Counted from the stretch's first letter, positions 1-8,899 are shown. The stretch is DNA of 64,000 nt from Peptoclostridium acidaminophilum DSM 3953 (GCF_000597865.1 NZ_CP007453.1:186001-250000), one strand, 5' to 3'. Made by a program: numbers and translations. The notes: a model not told the origin generated them from the letters alone.

Positions 1-1
1 A

Positions 2-649
2 TGGAATTCAGACATTGTAGCCCAGATAATAAAAAACGAAAAATATATTGGCAATGCGCTGCTACAGAAAAAGCATGTGTCAAACCACCTGACAAAGAAA
101 CTCATTGCAAACAAAGGAGTTCTCCCTAAATATTACGCAGAAGGCACACACCCACCAATAATTGACGCAGCAACCTTTCAACTGGCCCGGGAAATCATGG
201 CGAAAAATTGGATCCTCAATGAGGGGAAAAAGGCTGCAGGAACATATCCGTTCACTTCAAAAATCAAATGCGGCAAGTGTGGGAAAAACTACAAGCGCAA
301 AACCACTCATGGACAAGCTTTCTGGAATTGCTCGACTCACATTAAATATGGCAAAGAGGTCTGCCACACCAAACGTATACCTGAGTCGATTCTTTGCTTA
401 GTGGCAGCAAATGCACTGGGGATTGAGGAATTTGATGAGGTGACTTTCAACCGCCAAATAGAGGAGATTCAGATTCCTGATGCGAACCTGCTTTTATTTG
501 TTTTCAACGATGGGCGCACAGATCTAAGAGAATGGCAGAGCAAATCACGTAGTGAAAGTTGGAATGAGGAAGCAAGGGAAAAGGCCAGAATGCGCCAGAT
601 TGAATACTTAGAAGGGAGGAAGGGAGAATGCGTACGGCACGTGCAGTAA
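2..649 (+). CDS. large serine recombinase, C-terminal part (5' end outside window)
   Basis: The reading frame is open from base 2, so the gene starts before the window; the first in-frame ATG (77) is internal. The visible part begins with the recombinase-domain pattern IIKNEKYIGNALLQK and continues into a zinc-ribbon with CGKCG, then FWNC and CHTKRIPE, the usual DNA-binding half of large serine recombinases. The catalytic N-terminal resolvase domain is not in view. The gene overlaps the next recombinase by 22 bases, so the two are co-translated. Such tandem recombinases usually excise or integrate a mobile element. Identification is firm; the element type is inferred. Confidence 0.85.
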   Translation, partial: WNSDIVAQIIKNEKYIGNALLQKKHVSNHLTKKLIANKGVLPKYYAEGTHPPIIDAATFQLAREIMAKNWILNEGKKAAGTYPFTSKIKCGKCGKNYKRKTTHGQAFWNCSTHIKYGKEVCHTKRIPESILCLVAANALGIEEFDEVTFNRQIEEIQIPDANLLLFVFNDGRTDLREWQSKSRSESWNEEAREKARMRQIEYLEGRKGECVRHVQ

Positions 650-2217
650 GAATGATACCTGCAACGGCAAAACTTCATGAGCCTGTTGCAAATAACGCCA
701 TAGGGCAGAAAAGGGTCGCGGCCTATGCGAGGGTTTCAACAGACAACGACGAGCAACTCTCAAGCTATGAGGCACAGGTAGATTACTATACAAGACACAT
801 CAAGTCGAATCCAGAGTGGGATTTTGTTGAGGTTTATGCAGACGAGGGCATTTCGGCTACCACCACAAAAAGACGCGACGGTTTCAACAGAATGATAGCT
901 GACGCATTGGATGGAAAAATAGACCTAATTATTACAAAGTCGATATCCCGCTTTGCAAGAAACACTGTTGACACACTTACAGCGGTTCGTCAGCTAAAGG
1001 AAAAAGGTGTGGAAGTCCGTTTCGAGAAAGAAAATATATGCACCATGGACAGCAAAGGAGAGCTGCTGATTACTATTATGTCATCATTGGCCCAGGAGGA
1101 ATCAAGGTCACTAAGTGAAAATGTCACTTGGGGCCAGAGAAAACGATTTGCCGATGGCAAAGTAAGTCTTCCATACAAGCAGTTTCTTGGCTATGAAAAA
1201 GGTGATGACGGCTTGCCCAAAATTGTCAAAAAAGAAGCTGAGGTGGTAAGGCTTATATATAAACTCTATATTGAAGGGAAAACAATGGCAGGAATAGCAA
1301 GGCATCTTATTGAAAAGGGGATACCGACGCCTGGAGGCAAAAAGAAATGGCAATCCAGCACTGTAATGAGCATACTCAAAAATGAAAAATACAAGGGGGA
1401 TGCCATCCTTCAAAAAACATTTACAGTCGACTTTTTAACTAAGAAGAAGAAAGTCAACGAAGGTGAGGTTCCGCAGTACTACGTTGAAAACAGCCATCCG
1501 GCCATAATAACTCCGGAGGCGTTCGACCTTGTCCAAAGCGAGATTAAAAAACGCAGGGAAGCCAAAGGGTATAAGACCGGAGGCAGCTGTTTTTCTGGAA
1601 AAATCATATGCGGTGAGTGTGGAAGCTTTTACGGAAGCAAGGTCTGGCATTCCACTACAAAGTACAGACGGACGATATGGCAGTGCAATCACAAGTTTAA
1701 AAACGATAGAAGGTGTAAAACTCCGCATCTATATGAAGACAAGATCAAAGAGGTATTTGTGGAAGCATTTAATGAAATTATTAATAACAAAGATGAGTTT
1801 CTGCAATGCTATGAAGATATGACTAAAGCCTTAACAGATACATCTACGCTTGATAGAGAAATTGCTAAGAGTCAGGAAGAGTTGGAAATTGTAGCAGAGC
1901 TGCTACGTAAATGCGTACAGGAAAATGCAAATTCCGTATTAAACCAAGAAGAATATCAGCAGCGCTACAGCGACCTTTATCAGCGCTATGATAATGAACA
2001 AAAAAGAATTGCCGAAATAAACGACAAAAGGAGGGAGCACAACGGTAAACGCGAAAGCATAATGGAATTCATATGTAGGCTGGAACAGAGTAAAACCTTA
2101 CTGACTGAGTTTGATGAAGGGCTTTGGAATGCTACTGTTGAAGCTATAAAGGTGCATTCGGAAAATAACGTGTCATTAATTTTTAAGGATGGAACTGAAC
2201 TGGAATTGAATATCTAG
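628..2217 (+). CDS. large serine recombinase, full length
   Basis: Site-specific recombinase of 529 aa. The N-terminal resolvase domain (about residues 28-175) carries the catalytic serine in AYARVST, followed by YADEGISATTTKRRDGF and IITKSISRFARN, the conserved core. A recombinase domain follows (about 190-300, with NEKYKGDAILQKTF), then a zinc ribbon (CGECGSFYGSK with later C residues) and a long helical, probably coiled-coil, C-terminus (about 400-500). Start ATG 628 has the strong site GGGAGG just upstream and lies inside the preceding recombinase gene. A terminator follows directly, so the pair ends a transcription unit and probably marks one end of an integrated element. Attachment sites could not be identified. 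Confidence 0.92.
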   Translation: MRTARAVRMIPATAKLHEPVANNAIGQKRVAAYARVSTDNDEQLSSYEAQVDYYTRHIKSNPEWDFVEVYADEGISATTTKRRDGFNRMIADALDGKIDLIITKSISRFARNTVDTLTAVRQLKEKGVEVRFEKENICTMDSKGELLITIMSSLAQEESRSLSENVTWGQRKRFADGKVSLPYKQFLGYEKGDDGLPKIVKKEAEVVRLIYKLYIEGKTMAGIARHLIEKGIPTPGGKKKWQSSTVMSILKNEKYKGDAILQKTFTVDFLTKKKKVNEGEVPQYYVENSHPAIITPEAFDLVQSEIKKRREAKGYKTGGSCFSGKIICGECGSFYGSKVWHSTTKYRRTIWQCNHKFKNDRRCKTPHLYEDKIKEVFVEAFNEIINNKDEFLQCYEDMTKALTDTSTLDREIAKSQEELEIVAELLRKCVQENANSVLNQEEYQQRYSDLYQRYDNEQKRIAEINDKRREHNGKRESIMEFICRLEQSKTLLTEFDEGLWNATVEAIKVHSENNVSLIFKDGTELELNI

Positions 2218-2226
2218 AGCATACAA

Positions 2227-2266
2227 AACCCGCAGAAGAACTAGTTTTTTCTTGCGGGTTTTTTTG
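2227..2266 (+). terminator. rho-independent terminator after the recombinases
   Basis: AACCCGCA pairs with TTGCGGGTT, followed by a run of seven T; it begins 10 bases after the recombinase stop codon. Confidence 0.8.
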
Positions 2267-2294
2267 TGGTTTATTCAAATCTCCGAGATACTAT

Positions 2295-2360
2295 TTAAAA
2301 GAAAAAGTAAATTCCGTTTAGACATACAAACGGAACTTACTTTTTCTTTTAAGGTTTTTT
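2295..2360. terminator. long A/T-flanked hairpin, possible bidirectional terminator
   Basis: The arm running from TTAAAAGAAAAAGTAA to TTCCGTTT pairs with AAACGGAA to TTACTTTTTCTTTTAA across an 8-base loop (one or two mismatches), followed by a T run. It separates the recombinase unit from the TetR gene. Confidence 0.6.
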
Positions 2361-2442
2361 TGATATTAACTAAGGTTTATTAATCTTGCTTGAAGAAAGG
2401 TAAACATTTAACTTGCGTCAATATATTTCATTTGATAGTATT

Positions 2443-2464
2443 AACTTACGACTATTCGTAAGTT
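2443..2464. promoter_or_regulatory. palindromic operator, probably for the TetR-type regulator
   Basis: Perfect inverted repeat AACTTACGA-N4-TCGTAAGTT, 26 bases before the regulator start. TetR-family proteins commonly bind such palindromes in their own promoter. Autoregulation is inferred. Confidence 0.65.
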
Positions 2465-2490
2465 GGATTAAGTCAGGGAGTGAATAAATT

Positions 2491-3081
2491 ATGATGAAAA
2501 ATAAAATTTTAATAGAAGCAACCATGTTGTTTGCAGAGAAGGGCACTTTGTTTAGTATGAACGAATTAGCTCAGTCGATAGGTTTAAAGGCACCGTCACT
2601 TTATAACTACTACAAAAGTAAAGAGGAATTATTATTTGATATTGTAGCAAGTGAATTAGATCATTACTATGAATATTTCAATAGCATAGTTGAACATTCA
2701 AATGTTCCCCCTGATAGGCAAATAAAGAAGATATTTTATTCTATTATTGATTATTACTCAGATCCAATTAAGGCGCGATTTTGGAGAAGGTTTGGCTTAC
2801 TGGATGAAAAATATATAGATCGGGTCAGAAATACATTGGCCGAAAATGATAAAGTAATAATTGAAAAACTAAGGCTCATTTTTGAAGATTGTGTTCAACT
2901 TAAAATTGTTCAAGAACATATTAATTTAGAAAGTACTCTGTTCCAGTATCATATGGTGATACAGGGAGTAATTTCAAATAGAGTATATTATGATAAAGAT
3001 AATCCCTTTTACAATAAAGTAATTGATTTAGCTTGGGAAGGTTTCTGGACGAGGCTGAATGGTCATGAGCGAACAAAATAG
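2491..3081 (+). CDS. TetR/AcrR family transcriptional regulator
   Basis: 196-aa DNA-binding regulator. The N-terminal helix-turn-helix is clear: ILIEATMLFAEKG, MNELAQSIGLKAPSLYNYYKSKEELL, the classical TetR pattern, in residues 5-50. The C-terminal ligand-binding half is all-helical and unassigned. Start ATG 2491 (or the adjacent ATG 2494) follows GGGAG. A perfect palindrome lies just upstream and suggests self-regulation. The gene is followed by a terminator, then by the MpsC-like and GGDEF-EAL genes, which it may or may not control. The ligand is unknown. Confidence 0.9.
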   Translation: MMKNKILIEATMLFAEKGTLFSMNELAQSIGLKAPSLYNYYKSKEELLFDIVASELDHYYEYFNSIVEHSNVPPDRQIKKIFYSIIDYYSDPIKARFWRRFGLLDEKYIDRVRNTLAENDKVIIEKLRLIFEDCVQLKIVQEHINLESTLFQYHMVIQGVISNRVYYDKDNPFYNKVIDLAWEGFWTRLNGHERTK

Positions 3082-3143
3082 GGCTCAAATAAAAAATGTA
3101 GCGGTTCGACAATATAGTAGATGCATTTAGCAGCTAAAATTGT

Positions 3144-3186
3144 AAACCGGGAAGAGTTGAAATAATTCTTTCCGGTTTTTATTTTT
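3144..3186 (+). terminator. rho-independent terminator after the TetR gene
   Basis: AAACCGG-G-AAGA pairs with TTCTT-T-CCGGTTT, then TTATTTTT. It lies 60 bases after the regulator stop. Confidence 0.75.
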
Positions 3187-3208
3187 GATGGGAGGATTGC
3201 GCAACATT

Positions 3209-3559
3209 ATGAAAACTCATGAAAGAGACATTTGTTTTTTAATAATCCAACACATAAAGGAACTTACAGGACGAGGCCCTAAAAATATTCACGCCAGAAT
3301 TGATGAGAATAAAATTGAGATTCATTTCTGGTTACAAAAAACTCCGTTGGAAAAGTACGCCTGTGATGAATTGCAAAAAGGTAAATATTTGGTTGGCAAA
3401 ATATACAAAGACGTTCTACAGCATAGGGTGAAGGATATTGAAAATGAACTAAGCATACAATTTGAAAGAAAAATAGCATTTTATTATCTTGATGTTGATA
3501 TTGATAAAGATAAATACATCCTGAGATTTTTATATGATGAGATTCTGCAGAATGTTTAG
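3209..3559 (+). CDS. MpsC / DUF2294 family protein
   Basis: About 116 aa. The family pattern is visible: GRGPKNI near the N-terminus, a central KGKYLVGKIYKDVLQHR stretch, and a C-terminal YLDVDIDKDKYILRFLYD, matching DUF2294 (now called MpsC, reported in some Firmicutes as part of a sodium-dependent membrane-potential system). Start choice is uncertain: ATG 3209 follows GGGAGG at a rather long 13-base spacing; in-frame ATG 3188 and TTG 3185 lie upstream. It ends 16 bases before the GGDEF-EAL gene, so they are likely cotranscribed. Role here is not known; a link to signalling is only by position. Confidence 0.7.
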   Translation: MKTHERDICFLIIQHIKELTGRGPKNIHARIDENKIEIHFWLQKTPLEKYACDELQKGKYLVGKIYKDVLQHRVKDIENELSIQFERKIAFYYLDVDIDKDKYILRFLYDEILQNV

Positions 3560-4743
3560 ATAGGAGGTTTACCATATGAAAGAAGTTGCGAAAAAGTTGA
3601 ATATATCGGCTATTTGTAAATTGTTGGGCGTTATAGTCCTGGTTACAACTATTTTAATTTTCGTATATTTAACAAATGGTACTCAAAATGTCTATCTTCA
3701 TCTAATCTACATACCAATTATATTAGCAGCATACTTTTGGGGTGTTAGAGGAAGTCTTATTGTCGCGCTGGTTTCAGGTATTTTAGCAGGTCCTTTCATG
3801 CCTTTAATTGTATCGCAAGGGATAATGCAAAGCACAGAGAATTGGACCACTAGAATTATTATTCTTAGTATAGTTGGAAGTATTACAGGTATTTTGTTCA
3901 AGAAAGTAGATAAATTGAACGAGGAAATACGAAAAAAAGATCTAATCAACCCTTTTACAGGGCTGTATAATACGAATAAACTGATTGAAGACCTACAAGA
4001 AAAAATCCATAATAAAGAAAAATTCACAATTATATCTATTAAATTAACGAATATTGAAGGTATAGGCAAATATGTAAATCATTCGATTGTTGAAAATTTA
4101 ACTAAAAATCTTATTAATGAGCTTATGCATGGGTGTAGAAGAGATGCTTTATATGCATCCAGTGATAATGAAATCATTTCAATTGCTTGTGCAGAATGTG
4201 ATCATATTGAAAAAACTAAGAAAACAATTAAAAAATATTCAAATGCTATAAATATAGAAGGCTACAGCGTTAGGTTAGCTATAAAAGCTGGGATTTACAA
4301 TTATTCCGGAGAGATAGAAAACCCACTTGAGGTATTTATTAAAGCGAGGATAGCATACGAGCAAGGTGATAAGCATGAATCTGGAATATATTATTATAAC
4401 GATGATTTGGAAGAAAAAAGAAAAGAAATGTATGAAATAGCAGGTACACTTAATGATGCATTAAAGAATAAAGAGTTATATTTGCTTTATCAACCCAAAA
4501 TCAACATATTTGAGAATACAGTATCGGGCGTAGAAATATTAATAAGATGGAATAGAGGCAGCAGAAAACCAGTTGGGCCAAATGTATTTATTAAAATCGC
4601 TGAAGAAATTGGTTTGATTAAAGAAATATCAAAATATGTAATAGAACACGCTTCGGAGCAAATTGTCGACTGGGAAAGGAGAGGGATTAAAATGTACACA
4701 TAGCATTGGACACATATTCTAAAAAATAAGATAAAATAAGAAC

Positions 4744-5064
4744 ATGAGCAGAATGAGAAGAAACTGGACCCCTGAGGAGAAAGCCGCAATAGTGCTTGAA
4801 CTCCTTCGCGAAGAAAGCACATTGGCTGAAATCGCTAAAAAATATGATGTATCACAACAATTAATTAGTCGCTGGAAAGCAGAGTTTTTATCCAACATGT
4901 CCGCCGTATTTGATAAGAAGAACGAAAACATTGAAAAGATTCAGCGCGAACATGAAGATGAAAAGGAGCATCTTATAAAGAAAATTGGTGAACTCACACT
5001 GGATGTAGACTGGCTTAAAAAAAAACAGGTGCAAATCTCACAAATGAAGAAAAAAGGTCGCTGA
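4744..5064 (+). CDS. IS3-family OrfA (helix-turn-helix), copy 1
   Basis: 106 aa. The N-terminal helix-turn-helix (EKAAIVLELLREESTLAEIA, then KKYDVSQQLISRWK) binds the IS ends; a leucine-rich coiled-coil follows. A run of nine A at 5017-5025 reads AAA AAA AAA in frame and is a typical -1 slippage site: slipping back one base continues through TGANLTNEEKRSLIEW into orfB, giving the OrfAB transposase. The 44-base space before orfB's own ATG is covered by this extension. Confidence 0.92.
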   Translation: MSRMRRNWTPEEKAAIVLELLREESTLAEIAKKYDVSQQLISRWKAEFLSNMSAVFDKKNENIEKIQREHEDEKEHLIKKIGELTLDVDWLKKKQVQISQMKKKGR

Positions 5065-5108
5065 TTGAATGGACTGATTCAGATCTAACAGTCAAACATC
5101 AATGTGAA

Positions 5109-5897
5109 TTGATTGATTTGCCACGATCCAGTGCATATCACAAGCCTGTTGAAATAAGCCCATCGAAGGATGAGATTACCATAAAAAATGCCATTGATAG
5201 AATTCACTTTGACGAACCTTCATACGGTGTTAGAAGGATACGCAATGAGCTATGCAAACTCGGATTCAACCATGTGGGCAGACGCTTGGTTAAGCGATAC
5301 ATGCAGGAAATGGACATTACCTGCTTCTATCCTGGCCCTAATTTGAGTAAGCGTGCAAAACAATCCAAGACATACCCATATCTCTTAAGACATCTTGACA
5401 TTAATCGTCCAAATCAAGTCTGGTCTATTGATATCACTTATATAGGAACCCCGACAGGATTTGTATATCTAACAGCCATAATCGACTGGTATTCAAGATT
5501 TATCGTAGGTTATACCATTAGCAACACTTTGCAAACAGATATGGTCATACGCGCAGTAGAAAGCGCTGTAAAGGAGCACGGCATGCCCGAAATTATTAAC
5601 AGTGATCAAGGCAGCCAATTCACATCACAAGCTTACATTGATTGTATTAAGCATCTAAAAATGACTAAAATCAGCATGGACGGCAAAGGCCGAGCAACTG
5701 ACAACATAGCAATTGAAAGATTTTTCCGTTCATATAAGTGGGAACGCTTGTATTTGCTGTGCCCTGAAACTGTTCATGAAGTTAAATCACTCACAAAAGA
5801 ATACATAGAAACATACAATTACAAAAGAGGGCATCAGAGTTACAACTACCGCACACCAGCTGATGTGTATTACGGACATCAGCCACTTGCAGCCTAA
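5109..5897 (+). CDS. IS3-family OrfB (DDE integrase domain), copy 1
   Basis: 262 aa from the first ATG, but probably made mainly as an OrfAB fusion by -1 frameshift at 5017-5025, because the -1 frame is open without a stop between the A run and this ATG. The N-terminal HTH_21-like part contains YGVRRIRNELCKLG; the rve catalytic core has the acidic triad in SIDITYIG, NSDQGSQFTS and NIAIERFFRS. This is the catalytic domain for transposition of the surrounding element. Confidence 0.92.
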   Translation: MIDLPRSSAYHKPVEISPSKDEITIKNAIDRIHFDEPSYGVRRIRNELCKLGFNHVGRRLVKRYMQEMDITCFYPGPNLSKRAKQSKTYPYLLRHLDINRPNQVWSIDITYIGTPTGFVYLTAIIDWYSRFIVGYTISNTLQTDMVIRAVESAVKEHGMPEIINSDQGSQFTSQAYIDCIKHLKMTKISMDGKGRATDNIAIERFFRSYKWERLYLLCPETVHEVKSLTKEYIETYNYKRGHQSYNYRTPADVYYGHQPLAA

Positions 5898-6821
5898 TAT
5901 TTTATCACGAAAGGAGACTTATCTTAGAAAATCGAATTTCGTGTCTTGACAAGCGTGCACATTATAGATTGTCACAAACTATGCCATTAATTTGACCGCT
6001 AAAGAATTACTTGATGAAGATTTTATAGAATGGTCTCAAGAACTAATTGAAAGAAAGAATTTAGATAGATCAAGATTCGAAATCGAAATAACAGAGCGGG
6101 TTATTAACTTAGAAGGCAAAAAATTGTTAGCCATATTAAAATATCTTAGAGGTTTAGGATATAAAATTTCGATAGATGACTTTGGAACGGGTTATAACTC
6201 TCTTATGAGTGTTGGAGAAATACCGTTTGATTTATTGAAAATTGATAAATATTTTATTGATCGTTTGAAACAAAGGGAAGTAAGAGAACTAGTAAGCAGT
6301 ATAATAAACTATACTCATGGTCTTGATAAAATGGTAGTGGCTGAAGGCGTAGAAACAAAGCAGCAATTAGATATTCTTAAAGAACTTATGTGTGACAAAG
6401 TTCAAGGATACTATTATAGTAAACCTTTATTACCGTATGAATTCGAGGAGTACTATAAAAAATACAGCATTAAAAGGTAACAAATACTTCTTAAATGTTG
6501 TGTGTAAAGGTTTCATGGTTTTAGTTTACCATTTACAAAATGTTTTTTTAATGCTATGGAAAGTGAACTTAAACACTGATTCTATGATTTTTGAACGAAG
6601 TGATCGGATGCACACACTTAAAATGATCACCAATTTGAAGTATCCTTCAAATTGTGAATTCCACTTTACAATCTATATTTGCTATGAAGTAATATAATTT
6701 AGTATCTTTAGTCCTTTAATAAATAAATCTATTGACAGCTAGCGTAGTAAAATCACGATAAATTGGTATGGGTATAAAGACCTAATTATATTCATTACTA
6801 GTTTATATCATACCTAATTTA

Positions 6822-6916
6822 ATAATTGGCAAACTTGTCTAAAGGCAGGGACGCAAAGCCATGGGTCTAAGGAATAATTCTATGACTGGAATATTCTATG
6901 ATTGCCAGGTTGCACA
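6822..6916 (+). promoter_or_regulatory. cyclic di-GMP-I (GEMM-I) riboswitch
   Basis: The segment has the conserved core of the class: GGCAAAC (6828-6834), GGGACGCAAAGCC, then GGGTCTAAGG, and the closing GCCAGGTTGC that pairs back with the GGCAAAC side. This arrangement and the long variable third stem match clostridial c-di-GMP-I aptamers. It is followed by a 21-bp perfect hairpin and a terminator, but no gene follows before the IS at 7071, so the controlled gene is missing. It sits just after an interrupted c-di-GMP phosphodiesterase gene, on the same strand. A possible -35 TTGACA lies at 6732. Confidence 0.92.
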
Positions 6917-6922
6917 AATATA

Positions 6923-6978
6923 ATCTAATTTCTTTAAATTGAGAAATTTTCTGTGGGCTCAATTTAAAGAAATTAGAT
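6923..6978 (+). terminator. 21-bp perfect hairpin after the riboswitch (expression platform?)
   Basis: ATCTAATTTCTTTAAATTGAG (6923-6943) is the exact reverse complement of 6958-6978, with a 14-base loop. No T run follows directly, so it may be part of the riboswitch expression platform or a processing structure rather than a simple terminator. Confidence 0.6.
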
Positions 6979-6988
6979 ATATTACCCT

Positions 6989-7040
6989 AAAACCATTTAA
7001 AGACTTATGTTTGCATATAGTTTAAATGGTTTTCTTATTT
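6989..7040 (+). terminator. terminator-like hairpin downstream of the riboswitch
   Basis: AAAACCATTTAAA (6989-7001) pairs exactly with TTTAAATGGTTTT (7021-7033), followed by a T-rich stretch. It is A/T-rich, so moderately strong. The rest of 6481-7070 holds no convincing gene. Confidence 0.6.
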
Positions 7041-7117
7041 TAATCATATAAACAATAGACTTATAGATATCGGTGTTTGTCAATTAAGTTGTCATAAATT
7101 ACTGGAATATGTATTTG

Positions 7118-8185
7118 CTAAGAAAGCTTTTCTTCTTCCTCGCTTTTAGGAGAAATTCGTTCGGGATTCAGCCAAACGCGTTCTTCAAGCTCCCAATTGC
7201 GTGTGCTACCCGACCAGCGTTCGGGGTGGGCTTTTTTAGCAGCTTCATATACTTCTTTACGCCTTGAAAATACTGATTCTGACTGCCCATCATGTCTTTG
7301 TTTTGGGGTCAGGAAATTAAGCCCACTGTGTCTGTGTTCTTGATTGTACCATGTTACAAACTCCAAGACCCATTCACGGGCAGCTACTATACTTGCAAAA
7401 CCTTTGGTTGGAAATCCGGGTCTGTATTTGCAGGTTTTAAATACGGATTCAGCATAGGCGTTGTCATTGCTTACACGGGCTCTGCTTCTAGATGGAATTA
7501 TTCCAAGCTGATACAGTGTTTCAAGCAGGGAAGCGCCCTTCATCGGACTGCCGTTGTCAGAGTGCAAAACCAGCGGTACACCTGAAAGTGTTCGTCGTTC
7601 AGCCATAATGGCCCTACGAACAAGAATGCTGGCATTTTCAGCACTTTCAACAGGCCATACTTCCCATCCAACAATTTTCCGGCTGAAGAGATCGACTATC
7701 ATGTACAGGTAGTAATAGAACCCTTTAACATCGGCTGGAAGGTATGTTATGTCCCACATCCACACTTGGTTGGGGCCATCAGCGCTATGTGTTGAAACAG
7801 GTCTGTTTGATGGTTTTTTAGCCTTGCCTCTGTGGTGTTGCATGTTGTGTTGTTTTAGTACGCGATACATGGTTGATTCTGATGCGATGTATAAGCCTTT
7901 GTCAGCAAGTCTTGGAACTATCTGGCTTGGCGGCAGGCTTTTGAATTCTGGCTGGTTTACTATTTCGATTACTTTTGCTTGCTCGTCATCGGTAAGCTTG
8001 TTATGAGGCATTGGACGCTTTGCATGAGGCCGTTGATCTTCATTTGGGGCTTTGTTGCTTCTCCATCTAAATAAAGTTCTGTGGCTAATCCCAATAACCT
8101 CACAGGCATTGTGTTCTCTTGCTCCATTAACTGTTGCTTCTTCAATCAGCTGTATTGCTATAGCGCGATCTTGGGCACTGATCAT
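7118..8185 (-). CDS. IS3-type transposase OrfB, copy A
   Basis: 355 aa. The N-terminal helix-turn-helix contains ACEVIGISHRTLFRWRS. The DDE core has MWDITYLPADVKG, HSDNGSPMKG and NDNAYAESVFKT, a complete D-D-E set. Its start ATGA overlaps the stop of the upstream orfA, so translation is coupled. Near-identical to the copy at 25091-26158 with scattered substitutions. Confidence 0.92.
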   Translation of the reverse strand: MISAQDRAIAIQLIEEATVNGAREHNACEVIGISHRTLFRWRSNKAPNEDQRPHAKRPMPHNKLTDDEQAKVIEIVNQPEFKSLPPSQIVPRLADKGLYIASESTMYRVLKQHNMQHHRGKAKKPSNRPVSTHSADGPNQVWMWDITYLPADVKGFYYYLYMIVDLFSRKIVGWEVWPVESAENASILVRRAIMAERRTLSGVPLVLHSDNGSPMKGASLLETLYQLGIIPSRSRARVSNDNAYAESVFKTCKYRPGFPTKGFASIVAAREWVLEFVTWYNQEHRHSGLNFLTPKQRHDGQSESVFSRRKEVYEAAKKAHPERWSGSTRNWELEERVWLNPERISPKSEEEEKLS

Positions 8186-8679
8186 TCGTCCTCGTTTTCC
8201 CCCCAGATCGCTTGGGCCTTTTTTCTAAGAACTATAAGCGCGGCAGTTTCAGCAAGGGCGGCTTCTTTTCTTTTGAGTTCTGATGTAAGCTTTTTAATTT
8301 CTTTATCTTTTTCCTTGTTGGATCGCTGCAGCTTTGCGGCTTCCTGCGCAACTCCGCCGTTAGCTTGCATACACGCATCACGCCAGGCTTGCACCTGTTC
8401 AACGAAAAGTCCTTTGCTTCGGCAATACTCTGCAAGCTCAATTTCGCTCAGGGCTGCGGTTTCAACAACTATGAGGAATTTGTCTTGAGTTGTCCATTTT
8501 TCGGATTCTTCTTCACCAGCTGTAACTGCAAATCCGTTGGCGCGAGCTTTACGCTTCCACATATGCAGTGTGTTTTCCGACAAACCAGTTTCTCTGGCAA
8601 TCGAAGCTATTGATTCGCTGTTTGGGGGCATCATTCTTTTTATAATAGATTCTTTAAATTCTTTACTATAGTGAGCCAT
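8182..8679 (-). CDS. IS3-type transposase OrfA, copy A
   Basis: 165 aa helix-turn-helix protein (MAHYSKEFKESIIKRMM, ARETGLSENTLHMWKRKAR) with a second predicted DNA-binding region and a C-terminal coiled coil rich in K and E (KEKDKEIKKLTSELKRKEAA). ATG 8679 is chosen because CGGAGG lies six bases before it; an in-frame ATG two codons earlier overlaps that site. Confidence 0.9.
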   Translation of the reverse strand: MAHYSKEFKESIIKRMMPPNSESIASIARETGLSENTLHMWKRKARANGFAVTAGEEESEKWTTQDKFLIVVETAALSEIELAEYCRSKGLFVEQVQAWRDACMQANGGVAQEAAKLQRSNKEKDKEIKKLTSELKRKEAALAETAALIVLRKKAQAIWGENEDE

Positions 8680-8899
8680 AATCATCCTCCGTAAATTTAG
8701 TTATAATACTACTTTACATTTAAAAGATGTTTATGACAACTATGCTAACACATAGGGCATCCTATGCAAACCATAACTTTTTAGTAAATAATTGTTATTA
8801 ATGGGTATTAACAACCAATGGCGGCACTGGATTGGTGTGTTTGGGCAATAGAGTTAGAAGCGGTGCGGTATTCACAATATGTCATGCAAGGGGGTTGCG

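Larger units (their letters stand above)
4688..5966 (+). mobile_element. IS3-family element, copy 1 (1279 bp)
   Basis: Ends TAAAATGTACAC and GTGCACATTATA form imperfect inverted repeats. It is flanked by the 3-bp duplication GAT (4685-4687 and 5967-5969). Two other copies, at 15046 and 36766, look identical over the full length. It carries orfA and orfB. Confidence 0.95.
3576..6480 (+). pseudogene. membrane GGDEF-EAL protein interrupted by an IS
   Basis: Coding parts are 3576-4687 and 5970-6480; removing the IS and one copy of the GAT duplication restores one frame of 540 aa. The N-terminus has three to four membrane segments (residues about 13-110), then a degenerate GGDEF domain (SDNEI at the signature position, so no cyclase activity expected), then an EAL domain with YQPKI, EILIR, DDFGTGYNSL, KIDKYFI, AEGVET and QGYYYSKP, which keeps the metal and catalytic residues of c-di-GMP phosphodiesterases. 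The IS falls inside the EAL domain and adds a stop (residue 375 of the upstream piece), so the product should be inactive. A c-di-GMP riboswitch lies 340 bases downstream. Confidence 0.9.
7071..8757 (-). mobile_element. IS3-type two-gene element, copy A (1687 bp)
   Basis: Same length and ends as the copy at 24519-26205. On the minus strand it begins CCCTATGTGTTAGCATAG and ends TTGACAAACACCG; both ends contain AGTTGTCATAAA in inverted orientation. No target duplication is visible at this copy, so flanking DNA may have been rearranged after insertion. It separates the riboswitch from whatever gene followed it. Confidence 0.9.

Noticed and set aside
6392-6697. 101-aa frame overlapping the end of the EAL gene
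   Set aside because: It lies in another frame of the EAL coding end and the A/T-rich space after it; no ribosome site and no protein-like pattern.
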